The notes under the pieces are model-generated. The model saw only the letters and a program-made list of their open reading frames with translations. It was not told the DNA's origin and did no database searches. A DNA stretch of 64,000 bases from Pseudomonas avellanae BPIC 631 (GTDB taxonomy: Bacteria; Pseudomonadota; Gammaproteobacteria; Pseudomonadales; Pseudomonadaceae): contig NZ_ATDK01000246.1 of the NCBI RefSeq assembly GCF_000444135.1, positions 1 to 64,000 of the forward strand. The letters are read 5' to 3'. Each line of letters opens with the position of its first letter. Within the stretch, counting starts at the first letter, position 1. The position numbers and the translations under genes were made by a program. Of the stretch, positions 1-9,424 are shown piece after piece.

Positions 1-83
1 GAGGGTTTTTGTTTTTATGGCGTTTGATATTTCACATCGCTTCGCGACAGTGACATACCGCAGGTCTTCCAGAATGCACGCAC
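1..83. other. Intergenic sequence at window edge
   Basis: No open frame, RNA gene or clear promoter is visible. It ends at the terminator shared with queD. The upstream neighbour lies outside the window. Confidence 0.4.
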
Positions 84-113
84 AAAAAAACCACCTTCGA
101 GGTGGTTTTTTAT
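84..113. terminator. Rho-independent terminator, probably bidirectional
   Basis: A 7-bp stem (ACCACCT / AGGTGGT, 90-106) with a short TCG loop is flanked by an A run on the left and a T run on the right, so it can work on either strand. It lies directly after the queD stop on the minus strand and probably also ends a gene left of the window. Confidence 0.8.
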
Positions 114-125
114 TTACCGAGATTG

Positions 126-482
126 TCAGTCCCCGCGGTATTCACATCCACTGGTGCAGGTTTCGTGAATACGGATAGCCGATAGCTCAGGCAGCAATGG
201 CTTCAACTCATTCCAGATCCATTTCGCCAGGTTTTCGCTGGTCGGGTTCTCAAGACCTGGGATGTCATTCAGGTAGTTATGGTCAAGGCGCTCGTAAAGC
301 GGTTTGAAAATAGCTTTGATTTCCGAGAAGTCCCGGATCCAGCCTGTATGAGGATCGACCTTGCCAGCCAGATGAATGCCGACACGAAACGAATGCCCGT
401 GCAGACGTCCACACTTATGCCCCTCTGGAACGTGGGGGAGAAGATGTGCTGACTCGAATGTAAACTCTTTGAAGATTTCCAC
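126..482 (-). CDS. queD: 6-carboxy-5,6,7,8-tetrahydropterin synthase QueD
   Basis: Converts 7,8-dihydroneopterin triphosphate to 6-carboxytetrahydropterin, the second step of queuosine/7-deazaguanine biosynthesis. The PTPS fold is recognisable: a zinc-binding His in FESAHLL, the paired His of GRLHGHS with a Cys just before (KCGRLHGH), the catalytic Asp-His of RLDHNYLN, and a C-terminal RIHET strand. I chose the GTG at 482, giving 118 aa and the normal MEIFKEF-type N terminus; the open frame continues upstream to 713, but those 77 residues do not belong to the family. It is monocistronic, divergent from the PepSY/two-component block. No preQ1-type riboswitch was recognised in its leader. Confidence 0.93.
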   Translation of the reverse strand: MEIFKEFTFESAHLLPHVPEGHKCGRLHGHSFRVGIHLAGKVDPHTGWIRDFSEIKAIFKPLYERLDHNYLNDIPGLENPTSENLAKWIWNELKPLLPELSAIRIHETCTSGCEYRGD

Positions 483-634
483 TGTGTATTGGCCCCGAAA
501 AATGGCGATCGCTGACGCGATAAACGCAGGCGTCGAGTCTAACAGCAAAGACCTGAAACGCCATGCAGGGCCTGGACGTAATGACCTTTTTGGCGTGTTT
601 TTGATGGCACTCGGCCAGACCGATTCAGCTTGAG

Positions 635-653
635 TTAAGTTGCACCCTTTAAG
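635..653 (+). promoter_or_regulatory. Two TTAAG direct repeats, possible BqsR/PmrA-type site
   Basis: TTAAG occurs at 635-639 and again at 649-653, 45 bp before the first PepSY gene. BqsR of P. aeruginosa is reported to bind TTAAG-N6-TTAAG, and this block encodes a BqsR-like regulator. Here the spacing is N9, so the match is imperfect and the call is tentative. Confidence 0.35.
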
Positions 654-697
654 GTAAACGCCATAGACGCATCGACCGCTATGGACCCTCCTAAACA

Positions 698-1001
698 ATG
701 AACACGCTGACAACCCGGCTTGCGGCCCTGACCATGGTGATGGCTGCCAGTGTCACCCAGGCGCGTGGCATCGATCCGCAAGAGGTGTTGCGTCTCAGTG
801 ATACGGGCAAGCTGCAGACGAGTGAACGGCTTGATGCCAAAGCACAAGCACCCCGGTGCGAGCATCATTGGTACACAACTCAAGAACATATACGGCAGGT
901 ACGTTTACAATGTCGAGCTGCGTGATGCGCAGGATATTGAGTGGGTTCTCGAATTAGACGCCGCCACAGGCCAAGTCTACAGGAATCATCAGGATAACTA
1001 A
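698..1001 (+). pseudogene. PepSY-domain periplasmic protein, frameshifted
   Basis: The first part (698 to about 844) encodes a signal peptide (start MNTLTTRL, ending near VTQA) and the beginning of a small PepSY protein. The second part (about 846 to 1001, another frame) encodes the rest, starting at HPGASIIG and ending VYRNHQDN. The two pieces join only through a frameshift near 842-848. Aligned with the neighbouring paralogue, whose equivalent stretch is GVILPLEQ...LRLHPGA, about five bases appear to be missing. Without the shift the product would stop at 925 after 75 residues. The remnant ends TAATG on the next gene. PepSY proteins at this position are BqsR/CarR targets in P. aeruginosa. 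It could also be a sequencing error. Confidence 0.7.
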
Positions 1002-1306
1002 TGAAGGTCGACAAGCGTCTCTGTGCCATCCTTGGTCTGAGTCTGGGCTGTTCTTTTGCGTACGCCAGAGACCTGAATCAGGATGAAGCGCTCAGTTTGC
1101 GGCAGCGCGGGGTCATTCTTCCGCTCGAGCAGTTCATCGAGCGCGCGTTGAGGCTTCATCCGGGTGCCCGCTTGCTGGAAGCCGAGCTTGAAGAGAAAAA
1201 CAACATGTACGTTTACGAGTTTGAATTGTTGACCCCGCAAGGTGTGGTCCGCGAGCTCAAATTCGATGCGAGCAGCAGCAAACTGCTGAAAGACGAGGAA
1301 GATTGA
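1001..1306 (+). CDS. PepSY-domain periplasmic protein
   Basis: A 101-residue protein with an N-terminal signal peptide (charged MKVDKR, hydrophobic [11 protein letters not shown], cleavage near AYA) and one PepSY domain. The typical ending YVYEFELL...[11 protein letters not shown] is seen. PepSY proteins of this size are thought to modulate or bind periplasmic partners; no enzyme activity is expected. It overlaps the broken paralogue upstream (TAATG) and the response regulator downstream (TGATG), so all are probably one operon. It is a tandem duplicate of the preceding gene, sharing the HPGA motif, and may be the only functional copy left. Confidence 0.8.
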   Translation: MKVDKRLCAILGLSLGCSFAYARDLNQDEALSLRQRGVILPLEQFIERALRLHPGARLLEAELEEKNNMYVYEFELLTPQGVVRELKFDASSSKLLKDEED

Positions 1307-1974
1307 TGCGCCTGTTACTGGTTGAAGACCATGTTCCCTTGGCGGATGAGCTGCTGGCTGCGCTGGGACGACAAGGCTATGCGGTCGACTGGCTGGCTGA
1401 TGGGCGTGATGCCGTCTATCAGGGCGCAAGCGAGCCCTACGACCTTATTGTGCTCGACCTGGGCCTGCCAGGAATGCCGGGGCTCGAAGTTCTGCAGCAA
1501 TGGCGTGGTAACGGTCTGGCGACACCGGTGCTGATTTTGACGGCGAGAGGCTCTTGGGCGGAGCGTATCGAAGGCCTGAAAGCCGGTGCCGATGACTACC
1601 TGACCAAACCTTTCCACCCTGAAGAGCTGCAATTGCGTATTCAGGCGCTGCTGCGCCGTTCGCATGGCATGGCCAACCAGCCCACGCTGGAGTCTGCCGG
1701 TCTCAATCTGGACGAAGGGCGCCAGTGCGTCAGTCGCGATGGTGCCGACATCCAGCTCACGTCTGCCGAGTTTCGTCTGCTGCGCTACTTCATGCTCCAC
1801 CCTGGGCAGATCCTCTCCAAAAGCCATCTGTCCGAGCATTTGTACGACGGTGAAAACGAGCGTGACTCTAACGTCATCGAGGTTCACGTCAATCACCTGA
1901 GGCGCAAGCTAGGGCGTGCGGTGATCGAGACGCGCCGTGGCCAGGGTTATCTTTACGGTGGAGCCGGAGGTTGA
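1306..1974 (+). CDS. bqsR: OmpR-family response regulator, BqsR/CarR-like
   Basis: DNA-binding response regulator of 222 aa. The receiver domain (1-115) has the acidic pocket (ED at 7-8), phospho-acceptor Asp51 (VLDLGLPG) and the conserved Lys of TKPF. The C-terminal winged helix (about 125-220) ends in the usual [10 protein letters not shown]...RGQGY. The ATG at 1306 overlaps the preceding stop and is preferred over the TTG at 1303. Location next to PepSY genes, queD and a chemoreceptor matches BqsR/CarR (PA2657) of P. aeruginosa, which responds to Fe(II) and Ca2+; assignment rests on synteny plus family, so the stimulus here is inferred. Confidence 0.85.
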   Translation: MRLLLVEDHVPLADELLAALGRQGYAVDWLADGRDAVYQGASEPYDLIVLDLGLPGMPGLEVLQQWRGNGLATPVLILTARGSWAERIEGLKAGADDYLTKPFHPEELQLRIQALLRRSHGMANQPTLESAGLNLDEGRQCVSRDGADIQLTSAEFRLLRYFMLHPGQILSKSHLSEHLYDGENERDSNVIEVHVNHLRRKLGRAVIETRRGQGYLYGGAGG

Positions 1975-3290
1975 AGTCCATACAAAGGCGGTTGAGCCTC
2001 GGCCTGATTGCGGTCATGGTGGTTGTCGGTCTGGTCATGGCGCAGACCAGTCTGTGGCTATTTGAAATGGGTCTGCAGCGCTACCTTGAGTCAGGTTTGC
2101 GCAATGAAAGCGAAAACCTGCTGGTCGCTCTGGTTCGGGGCCCTGCCGGGCTGCAGCTGGATGACCATCGTTTGTCGGGTGCCTATCAGCGCCCGCTGTC
2201 CGGCCACTATTTTCGAATGGACTTGCCACAGGGCCATTGGCGCTCCCGTTCGCTGTGGGATTTCGAGTTGCCTCAGCCCGGTGTGGGTTTGCACGCCAAC
2301 CTCGAGCTTGGCAAGACCGGGCAGTCGCTGCTGATGCTGACCAGCGAGTACCGCAAGTTCGGCAAGCAGATTTCAATCACCGTCGCGCAGGATTACACGC
2401 CAGTCCGGGCAAGCTTTCGCCTTATGCAGCAGGTAGGTCTGGGGCTCGGGCTTGCCGCGTTGATTCTGGTGCTGGTCCTGCAGCGCATTACGGTGCGCAG
2501 GGCGCTTCGGCCTCTGGAAACCGTTCGCGAGCAGATCTTCCAGCTCCAGCAAGGCCAGCGTTCGCAACTGGATAATCAGGTACCGCTTGAACTTGAACCG
2601 CTGGTGGCCCAGATCAACCACTTGCTTGCGCACACCGAAGACAGCCTCAAGCGGTCACGTAATGCACTGGGCAATCTCGGGCACGCCCTGAAGACGCCAC
2701 TAGCGGTCTTGCTCAGTCTCGCTCTCAGCGGGCAACTGGACGCCAACCCCGCGTTGCGCAAAACGTTGCAGGACCAGCTGGAAAACATTCGCCTGCGTCT
2801 GGAGAGAGAGCTCAATCGTGCGCGTCTTTCCGGCGATGCGTTGCCGGGAGCCCGTTTTGACTGTGATACCGAACTGCCAGGGCTCTTCTCGACGCTGGGC
2901 ATGATTCACGGTGCCCATCTCCAGTTGATCAATGATGTCGAGCCCGGTATGTACCTGCCTTGGGACCGTGAAGACATTCTTGAGCTGCTGGGCAACCTGC
3001 TGGACAACGCTTGCAAGTGGGCCTATAGCGAGGTGCGTTTGAATATCCTGCGTCAGGAGCAAGGGTTCTGCCTGCTGATTGACGACGACGGCCCCGGCAT
3101 TCCCGAATCACAACGGGCAGAGGTCTTCAGCCGTGGCGCTCGTCTTGACGAGCAGATCACCGGCCATGGACTCGGTCTGGGAATCGTGCGCGACATCGTT
3201 GAAGCCTGGGGTGGTCAACTGCAATTGCTGGAAAGTCCCGTCAGTGGGCTTCGTGTGCGTATTGACCTGCCGGAACGTACCGCTCCTTAA
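1971..3290 (+). CDS. bqsS: Sensor histidine kinase, BqsS/CarS-like
   Basis: Partner kinase of the preceding regulator, 439 aa. Order: TM1 (about 12-32), short periplasmic sensor (about 33-150), TM2 (about 153-171), HAMP-like linker, dimerisation domain with phospho-acceptor His238 (LGHALKTP), then the HATPase with N box ([10 protein letters not shown]) and GHGLGLGIV. It starts with TTG at 1971, overlapping the regulator stop and preceded by GGAG, which implies translational coupling. BqsS of P. aeruginosa uses an RExxE motif near residues 45-49 to sense Fe(II); here the equivalent place reads R-N-E-S-E (44-48), so the motif is altered and Fe(II) sensing is unproven. Confidence 0.85.
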   Translation: MKSIQRRLSLGLIAVMVVVGLVMAQTSLWLFEMGLQRYLESGLRNESENLLVALVRGPAGLQLDDHRLSGAYQRPLSGHYFRMDLPQGHWRSRSLWDFELPQPGVGLHANLELGKTGQSLLMLTSEYRKFGKQISITVAQDYTPVRASFRLMQQVGLGLGLAALILVLVLQRITVRRALRPLETVREQIFQLQQGQRSQLDNQVPLELEPLVAQINHLLAHTEDSLKRSRNALGNLGHALKTPLAVLLSLALSGQLDANPALRKTLQDQLENIRLRLERELNRARLSGDALPGARFDCDTELPGLFSTLGMIHGAHLQLINDVEPGMYLPWDREDILELLGNLLDNACKWAYSEVRLNILRQEQGFCLLIDDDGPGIPESQRAEVFSRGARLDEQITGHGLGLGIVRDIVEAWGGQLQLLESPVSGLRVRIDLPERTAP

Positions 3291-3342
3291 GGTATTCTTT
3301 CTGTAATTCTCGGAGCTTTCATACAAAAAAGCAGGACAGGTC

Positions 3343-3369
3343 TTAATGTCAGGCTGACGGTGCCGATAG
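3343..3369 (+). promoter_or_regulatory. Sigma-28 (FliA)-like promoter for the chemoreceptor
   Basis: TTAA (3343-3346), a 15-base spacer and GCCGATAG (3362-3369) match the FliA consensus TAAA-N15-GCCGATAA at most positions. It lies 48 bp before the chemoreceptor start, as expected for a flagellar-regulon gene. The -10 element begins inside a perfect 9-bp inverted repeat (TGTCAGGCT 3347-3355 / AGCCTGACA 3368-3376). Confidence 0.55.
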
Positions 3370-3416
3370 CCTGACAGGCACCTCTGACTTATAAAAATAA
3401 CCACAAGGCCAATCCT

Positions 3417-5096
3417 ATGCGTCTCAGTCTGAAAGCCAAGGTTTTGTCACTGGCAGTCCTGCCGGTTCTGGTGTTTGCGCTGGTGATCAGCGCCACGACG
3501 GTATTCATGTTGAACAAGCAGGCCGAGCGTGAGGTCAGCGATACGCGAGAGCGCCTGCTGTCCGAGGCCAAGGCAACGCTGCAGAACTACGTCGCAATTG
3601 CCATGACCGCTATCAAGCCACTCTACGATGCAGCAGCGCCCGGCGATGAAACGGCGCGCGCCAACGCCATCAAGCTGCTCTCTGCGGTCAGTTATGGCAA
3701 GGACGGTTATCTCTTCGGCTACGACTCACAGGTCGTGCGCATCTTTCGAAGCACCAGCCCTGATGGCCTGGGAAAAAGCTTCATTGATGCACGGGATGCG
3801 AACGGGGTTTATATCAACCGCGAGCTGGTCGCAGTCGGCAAGGCCGGCACTCACTACGTGATGTACTCCTCGGCATTGCCGGGCAAGACCGATCCTGTGC
3901 CCAAGATCGGCTACACCGATTACCTGCCTAAATGGGATCTGGTCATCGGTTCTGCCGTCAATATCGACGGCATTGATGCTCAGGTTGCCGCAGTCAGGCA
4001 GAACGTTGAAGCACGCCTGCAAGAGATGCTTTACAGCATTCTGGGGATTACCGCGCTGGTGCTGGTCGTCATCGGCATCATAGGAATGCTGCTGACCGGT
4101 ACTCTGCTGCGGCCACTTGGCCTGATGAAAAACAATCTGGATGACATTGCCGCAGGTGAGGGTGACCTCACCCGGCGTCTGGCCATTACCAGTAACGATG
4201 AGCTGGGCGATCTGGCCGGTTCGTTCAACCGCTTCGTCGACAAGATACACGGCATGGTCCGCCAGATAACCGAGATGACCGGACAGCTCAACGGTCTGGT
4301 GGGCGAGGTCTCGGCACAGGCTCAACGTTCGGAAACCGCCATGGACCGCCAGCGCCACGAAACCGATCAGGTGGCCACCGCGATCAACGAGATGTCGGCT
4401 GCTGCCCAGGAAGTTGCCAAGAGCGCTCAAGGCGCTTCGGTTGCCGCTCAGCAGACCGATGAGCAGGGACGTGCCGCCAAGCGTGTGGTCGATGGCAGCA
4501 TCAAGCAGATCCATGCGCTGGTGGACGACATTCGCAAAAGCGGCTCGTCACTCGATGTGCTGCAAAAAGACGTTTCTTCTATCGTCAGCGTGCTGGGCGT
4601 CATTCGCTCGATTGCCGAACAGACCAATCTGCTTGCACTCAACGCGGCCATTGAGGCCGCCAGAGCGGGCGAAGCCGGTCGCGGGTTTGCCGTGGTTGCC
4701 GATGAGGTGAGGGCGCTGGCCAGCCGGACCCAGCAAAGCACTCAGGAAATCCAGAGCATGATAGATCGCTTGCAGCAGGGCACTCAGGAAGCGGTCACCG
4801 CAATGCGCCGTTCCAGCGAAGCGGGTGACGGCACCTCCGCCCAAGCCAACGAGGCCGGCACGTCGCTGGGGACCATTGGTGAATTGATCGCGACGATCAA
4901 TGCCATGAACGCCCAGATTGCCAGCGCAGCCGAAGAGCAGACTGCGGTCGCCGAAGAAATCAATCGCAGCGTTCATCAGATTGCCGGCGCAGTCGAAAGT
5001 GTGGCCGATGAAACCCGGCAGAGCGCGCAGACCTCGCGCAGTCTTGCCGAACTGGGCTCGCGCCTTGACCGGCTGGTCGGACAGTTCCGCGTTTGA
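3417..5096 (+). CDS. Methyl-accepting chemotaxis protein with single Cache domain
   Basis: Inner-membrane chemoreceptor, 559 aa. TM1 lies at about 9-31, then a periplasmic sCache_2-type sensor (about 40-190, containing GYLFGYD and the [10 protein letters not shown] strand), TM2 (about 205-230), a HAMP domain ([17 protein letters not shown]) and the long cytoplasmic coiled coil with the invariant hairpin tip ([16 protein letters not shown]). It signals to CheA/CheW. Length, sensor type and position near nuoN resemble CtpM (PA2652, malate receptor) of P. aeruginosa; sCache_2 receptors generally bind small carboxylates. The ligand here is not shown by the sequence. It is transcribed alone, probably by FliA. 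Confidence 0.88.
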   Translation: MRLSLKAKVLSLAVLPVLVFALVISATTVFMLNKQAEREVSDTRERLLSEAKATLQNYVAIAMTAIKPLYDAAAPGDETARANAIKLLSAVSYGKDGYLFGYDSQVVRIFRSTSPDGLGKSFIDARDANGVYINRELVAVGKAGTHYVMYSSALPGKTDPVPKIGYTDYLPKWDLVIGSAVNIDGIDAQVAAVRQNVEARLQEMLYSILGITALVLVVIGIIGMLLTGTLLRPLGLMKNNLDDIAAGEGDLTRRLAITSNDELGDLAGSFNRFVDKIHGMVRQITEMTGQLNGLVGEVSAQAQRSETAMDRQRHETDQVATAINEMSAAAQEVAKSAQGASVAAQQTDEQGRAAKRVVDGSIKQIHALVDDIRKSGSSLDVLQKDVSSIVSVLGVIRSIAEQTNLLALNAAIEAARAGEAGRGFAVVADEVRALASRTQQSTQEIQSMIDRLQQGTQEAVTAMRRSSEAGDGTSAQANEAGTSLGTIGELIATINAMNAQIASAAEEQTAVAEEINRSVHQIAGAVESVADETRQSAQTSRSLAELGSRLDRLVGQFRV

Positions 5097-5105
5097 GGCG
5101 TTTGT

Positions 5106-5127
5106 GACAGGGTCGCGAGGCCCTGTC
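5106..5127 (+). terminator. Stem-loop after the chemoreceptor gene, weak terminator
   Basis: A 7-bp stem GACAGGG (5106-5112) / CCCTGTC (5121-5127) begins 9 bp after the stop codon. Only a short pyrimidine-rich stretch follows instead of a clean T run, so efficiency is uncertain. Confidence 0.45.
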
Positions 5128-5254
5128 GCAGACCATTTCTACCCCTTTTATGCAGATGCCGTCACATTGCCTTCATCGGATGGCACTCGTACGTTGATGT
5201 GCTGACTAAGCTCTAGATCGGGCGCGATGCGCGGTCTACTGACATGGACAGGAC

Positions 5255-6319
5255 ATGAACGAAACCACGTTGCAATACAAAACCCTCATTCTGCTTTTGG
5301 TGCTGGTGAGCATCGCCTTCATATGGATTCTGTTGCCGTTTTACGGCGCAGTGTTCTGGGCAGTCATCCTTGGAATCATCTTTGCGCCGGTGCAGCGCAG
5401 GTTGCAGATCAAGTTCAACTGGCCACGCAATCTCACCTCGCTGTGCACCCTGACGATCTGTCTGGTCATCGCGATTCTGCCGGTGATCGTCATCAGTGCG
5501 TTGCTGGTCCAGGAAGGCACCACGCTGTACAAGAACGTCGAAACGGGGCAACTGGACATCGCCGGCTATCTGGCCGAGTTCAAGAACCTGTTGCCGCACT
5601 CCATTCAGGCATTGCTAGACCGCTTGGGCATGGGTGACCTTGAAGGTCTGCGCGACAAGATCACCAAAGGGGCCATGCAGGGCAGCCAGTACCTGGCAAC
5701 TCAAGCGTTCAGCTTCGGGCAGGGTACGTTCGATTTCGTGGTAAGCGTGTTCATCATGCTGTACCTGCTGTACTTCTTCCTGCGCGATGGGCAGGAGCTG
5801 GTGCGCAAGATCCGTACTGCCTTCCCGTTGGGCGAGCAGCAGAAGCGTCGTCTTCAGCTCAAGTTCACCCGAGTGGTTCGGGCCACTGTCAAAGGCAACG
5901 TAGTGGTCGCCGTGACGCAAGGTGCGCTGGGCGGCTTCATCTTCTGGGCGCTGGATATTCCAAGTGCCTTGCTCTGGGCGGTGATCATGGCCTTCCTGTC
6001 CCTGTTGCCGGCAGTCGGTGCAGGGATTGTCTGGGCGCCGGTGGCTCTCTACTTCCTGCTCAGCGGCATGATCTGGCAGGGCGTGGTGCTGGGATTGTTC
6101 GGGGTATTCGTGATCGGCCTGGTGGATAACGTGCTGCGTCCGATTCTGGTCGGCAAGGACACCAAGATGCCGGACTACCTGATCCTCATTTCCACCTTGG
6201 GCGGCATGTCGGTCTTTGGGCTGAACGGCTTTGTGATCGGCCCTCTGATCGCTGCACTGTTCATTTCCAGCTGGGGATTGTTCAGCGGCGCCAAGAAGCC
6301 GGTGAAGCTGCCGGGCTAG
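5255..6319 (+). CDS. AI-2E family transporter (PerM/YhhT/TqsA family)
   Basis: Polytopic inner-membrane protein of 354 aa with about eight predicted helices: two pairs at the N terminus (about 10-45 and 60-80), one near 150-175 and a dense C-terminal cluster (about 205-345). Family features seen are the long central soluble segment, DFVVSVFIMLYLLYFFLRDG, and VDNVLRPILVG. Members export autoinducer-2 (TqsA) or small solutes, or act as Na+/H+ antiporters; the substrate cannot be deduced. A GGACAGG ribosome-binding site precedes the ATG. It stands alone between the chemoreceptor and the terminator shared with nuoN. Confidence 0.85.
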   Translation: MNETTLQYKTLILLLVLVSIAFIWILLPFYGAVFWAVILGIIFAPVQRRLQIKFNWPRNLTSLCTLTICLVIAILPVIVISALLVQEGTTLYKNVETGQLDIAGYLAEFKNLLPHSIQALLDRLGMGDLEGLRDKITKGAMQGSQYLATQAFSFGQGTFDFVVSVFIMLYLLYFFLRDGQELVRKIRTAFPLGEQQKRRLQLKFTRVVRATVKGNVVVAVTQGALGGFIFWALDIPSALLWAVIMAFLSLLPAVGAGIVWAPVALYFLLSGMIWQGVVLGLFGVFVIGLVDNVLRPILVGKDTKMPDYLILISTLGGMSVFGLNGFVIGPLIAALFISSWGLFSGAKKPVKLPG

Positions 6320-6331
6320 TTTTCCAGAGAC

Positions 6332-6366
6332 AAAAAAAACCCTGCTCAATGGCAGGGTTTTTTGTT
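6332..6366. terminator. Bidirectional terminator between AI-2E transporter gene and nuoN
   Basis: An 8-bp stem (AACCCTGC / GCAGGGTT) with A run before and T run after. The genes on both sides converge on it, so it ends the permease transcript and the long nuo transcript. Confidence 0.85.
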
Positions 6367-6375
6367 TCTGGATGA

Positions 6376-7845
6376 TCAGCCTGCTGCGTGCAGACCGGCA
6401 TTGACCACCAGATCGAGCAGCGGTTGTGGATACACACCCAGTACGAAGGTGAGGATCGCGACCGCCAGCAGCATGACGCCGCCAGTACGCTGTGCCCAGT
6501 TGATCGCTGCATCGTGACGCGGCAGCTTGTTGTCGACCAGGTACATGGTGACCATGACGCGCAGATAGTAGAAGACGCCAATTGCGCTGCCGATCACCAA
6601 GGCTCCGATCAGCCACCACAGTTGTGATTCAACGCCGGTGGCAATGATGTAGAACTTGCCGATGAAGCCTGCAGTGAGCGGAATACCGGCCAGCGACAAC
6701 ATCATCAGGGTCATGACTGCGGTCAGGTACGGCCGACGCCAGAACAGCCCGCGGTATTCGAACATCGCATCGGCATCACGTCCGCTGTAAGGCGAAGACA
6801 TCATGGTAATCACGCCGAAGCTGCCCAGCGAGGTCAGCACGTAGGTCGCCAGATAGACGCCAATCGCCTCGACCGCCATGCCTTTGCTGGCCACCAGCGC
6901 AATCATCAGGTAACCGAAGTGCGCGATGGACGAATAACCCAGCAGACGCTTGAGGTTGGTCTGGGTCAGCGCCAGCAGGTTGCCGACCAGAATCGACGCC
7001 ACAGCAATCACTGCCAGCACGTCGTGCAATACACCACTGCTCGCCGCCGGAGAAATCTGGAACAGACGCACCAGTACCGCAAACACCGCCACCTTGCTCG
7101 CAGTGGCCAGGAACGCTGCGACCTGAGCAGGGGCGCCTTCGTAGACGTCTGGCGTCCACAGGTGGAACGGCACCAGCGACAGTTTGAAGGCGAGGCCGAC
7201 AACCATCATGCCCAGGCCGACAGTGGCGATCGGGCTCGGCATGCCGGTAGCGGCGATGGCCTTGCCGATACCCTCAAAGCTCAGAGAACCCGCTTCTGCG
7301 TACAACAACGCCATGCCGAACAGCAGAAATGCCGAGCCAGCGGCCGACAGCACCATGTACTTGATGCCGCCTTCCAGAGAGCGCTTGTTGAAGAAAGCAT
7401 AAGCCACCAGCCCGTAGACCGGCACCGACAGCAACTCCAGGCCAATGAACAGGCCAGCCAGATGCTGAGCGCTGACCAGCACCAGACCGCCGGCGGCGGC
7501 CAGCAGGATCAGCAGGTAAAGCTCTTCACGGTTACCCGGATAGCCAACCTTGCCATCACCCAGGTAGGCGTGCGCCATGGTCACGCAGGCCAGCGTCGAG
7601 GCCAGAATGATCGCCATGTACAGGCACGCGAAGTTGTCGATGTGCAGCAGTGGCGTTACCACCAGTGGCGCAACTTTGAGCGCCGGGTAAATCGACAGAA
7701 GAGCCAGGTTGAGGCCTGCTACTGAAAGCAGGAACGTTTGCGAATGATTGCGGCGCCATGCAATCGCCAGCATCACCACAACAACGGTGAGGCTGGTGAT
7801 CAGCAGTGGCGCAAGCGCAATAAAGTGTTGAATCGTCAGGTCCAT
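6376..7845 (-). CDS. nuoN: NADH-quinone oxidoreductase subunit N
   Basis: Antiporter-like proton-pumping subunit in the membrane arm of complex I, 489 aa, about 14 transmembrane helices. Visible hallmarks are the conserved Lys/Glu-bearing helices and the central ALASK-type region ([18 protein letters not shown]) with [15 protein letters not shown]. It is the last gene of the 13-gene nuo operon, 7 bp after nuoM, followed by a strong terminator. Confidence 0.97.
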   Translation of the reverse strand: MDLTIQHFIALAPLLITSLTVVVVMLAIAWRRNHSQTFLLSVAGLNLALLSIYPALKVAPLVVTPLLHIDNFACLYMAIILASTLACVTMAHAYLGDGKVGYPGNREELYLLILLAAAGGLVLVSAQHLAGLFIGLELLSVPVYGLVAYAFFNKRSLEGGIKYMVLSAAGSAFLLFGMALLYAEAGSLSFEGIGKAIAATGMPSPIATVGLGMMVVGLAFKLSLVPFHLWTPDVYEGAPAQVAAFLATASKVAVFAVLVRLFQISPAASSGVLHDVLAVIAVASILVGNLLALTQTNLKRLLGYSSIAHFGYLMIALVASKGMAVEAIGVYLATYVLTSLGSFGVITMMSSPYSGRDADAMFEYRGLFWRRPYLTAVMTLMMLSLAGIPLTAGFIGKFYIIATGVESQLWWLIGALVIGSAIGVFYYLRVMVTMYLVDNKLPRHDAAINWAQRTGGVMLLAVAILTFVLGVYPQPLLDLVVNAGLHAAG

Positions 7846-7852
7846 AGCGCTC

Positions 7853-9385
7853 TTACCGGGCCGAAGCGAGTTGAGTGAAGGCAGTGCCTAGCCATTGCTG
7901 CACGCCGTGCATGGTCGCTGCCGATGTGTCGAGGAACGGCTGCGGGAAAACCCCCAACACGACCAGCAACACGGCAAGGCCCAGCACCATGATCATTTCC
8001 CGTCCGTCCATGCCTTTCAGAACTTCGTCGGACTTTGCCGGGCCGAAGTAGGCGCGGTGGATCATGATCAGCGAGTAGACAGAACCGAACACCAGACCGG
8101 AGGTGGCAATCGCCGTGATCCAGGGCGCGCTGGCGAAGCTGCCCAGCAGAATCAGGAACTCGCCGACGAAGTTGCCGGTGCCCGGCAGACCCAGAGAGGC
8201 GGCTGCAAAGAACAGGCTGATGGCCGGGATGTAGGCAATGCGCGACCACAGGCCGCCCATCTCGCGCATGTCACGGGTATGCAGGCGCTCGTACAACTGA
8301 CCGCTGAGGATGAACAGCGCGGCGGCCGACAGCCCGTGAGCGATCATCTGGATCAGCACGCCTTGCAGCGCTTGCTGGCTGCCGGAGTAAATACCGATCA
8401 ATACGAAGCCCATGTGCGACACGCTGGAGAACGCAATCAGACGCTTGATATCGGTCTGCGCGAAGGCCAGGAATGCACCATAGAAGATACCGACCAGACC
8501 CAGTGCCATCGCAATTGGCGCGAACTCGGCCGATGCGTTCGGGAACAACGGCAGTGCGAACCGCAACAGGCCGTAGGCAGCAGTCTTCAGCAGAATACCC
8601 GCAAGGTCGACGGAGCCGGCAGTGGGTGCCTGAGCATGCGCGTCCGGCAGCCAGGAGTGCAGGGGCACGACCGGCAGCTTGACCGCAAAGGCAATGAAGA
8701 AGCCCAGCATCAGAATGTATTCAGTACCCGGTGCCAGTTTGGTCTTCAACAGGTCGGCGTAGGCAAAGGTGATCACGCCGGTCTGATTGAAGTGCACCAG
8801 TACAAGACCCAGAATCGCCACCAGCATGATCAGGCCGCTGGCCTGAGTGAAGATGAAGAACTTGGTCGCCGCGTAGATACGTGTCTTCTTGCCATCCGAC
8901 GAGCTATGACCCCAGAGCGCGATGAGGAAATACATCGGCACCAGCATCATTTCCCAGAAGAAGAAGAACATGAACAGGTCGATGGCCAGGAACACGCCGA
9001 CGACGCCGCCCAGAATCCACATCAGGTTAAGGTGGAAGAAACCCACCTTGCGCTGGATTTCTTTCCACGAACACAGTACCGACAACACGCCGAGCAGGCC
9101 GGTCAGCAGGATCATCAACAGCGACAGGCCATCGAGTGCCAGATGCACGTCGATACCGAAGCGGGTGATCCACGGGTGGTGAAATTCCAGCGCCCAGGTC
9201 GGATCTGCACCGGGCACCGGCGCGTAACCGAAGTTACCGGTGGCCCACAGCCAGAGGCCGAGGGCCAGTTCGAGGGTCATTGTCAGCAGCGCGATCCAGC
9301 GCGGCAGGGTAGAGCCGAAGCGCTCACCCAGCCAGCACAGCAGGCCGCCGATAAAGGGGATCAGGATTAGCCAAGGCAGAATCAT
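7853..9385 (-). CDS. nuoM: NADH-quinone oxidoreductase subunit M
   Basis: Second antiporter-like subunit of complex I, 510 aa, about 14 helices. Typical segments seen are [17 protein letters not shown] with the essential Glu, the [18 protein letters not shown] loop and [17 protein letters not shown]. It sits between nuoL (39-bp gap) and nuoN (7-bp gap), the standard order. A very long open frame on the opposite strand is an antisense artefact. Confidence 0.97.
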   Translation of the reverse strand: MILPWLILIPFIGGLLCWLGERFGSTLPRWIALLTMTLELALGLWLWATGNFGYAPVPGADPTWALEFHHPWITRFGIDVHLALDGLSLLMILLTGLLGVLSVLCSWKEIQRKVGFFHLNLMWILGGVVGVFLAIDLFMFFFFWEMMLVPMYFLIALWGHSSSDGKKTRIYAATKFFIFTQASGLIMLVAILGLVLVHFNQTGVITFAYADLLKTKLAPGTEYILMLGFFIAFAVKLPVVPLHSWLPDAHAQAPTAGSVDLAGILLKTAAYGLLRFALPLFPNASAEFAPIAMALGLVGIFYGAFLAFAQTDIKRLIAFSSVSHMGFVLIGIYSGSQQALQGVLIQMIAHGLSAAALFILSGQLYERLHTRDMREMGGLWSRIAYIPAISLFFAAASLGLPGTGNFVGEFLILLGSFASAPWITAIATSGLVFGSVYSLIMIHRAYFGPAKSDEVLKGMDGREMIMVLGLAVLLVVLGVFPQPFLDTSAATMHGVQQWLGTAFTQLASAR

Positions 9386-9424
9386 GACGGGCTCAATTCC
9401 TTTCGCAAATTCGCAAGGTTCATG

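Noticed and set aside
483..697. preQ1 riboswitch before queD
   Set aside because: No preQ1 aptamer pattern was found in the leader on the minus strand.
7895..9370. 491-codon plus-strand open frame
   Set aside because: It lies entirely antisense to nuoM, is Gln/His/Arg-rich, and resembles no protein; an artefact of codon bias.
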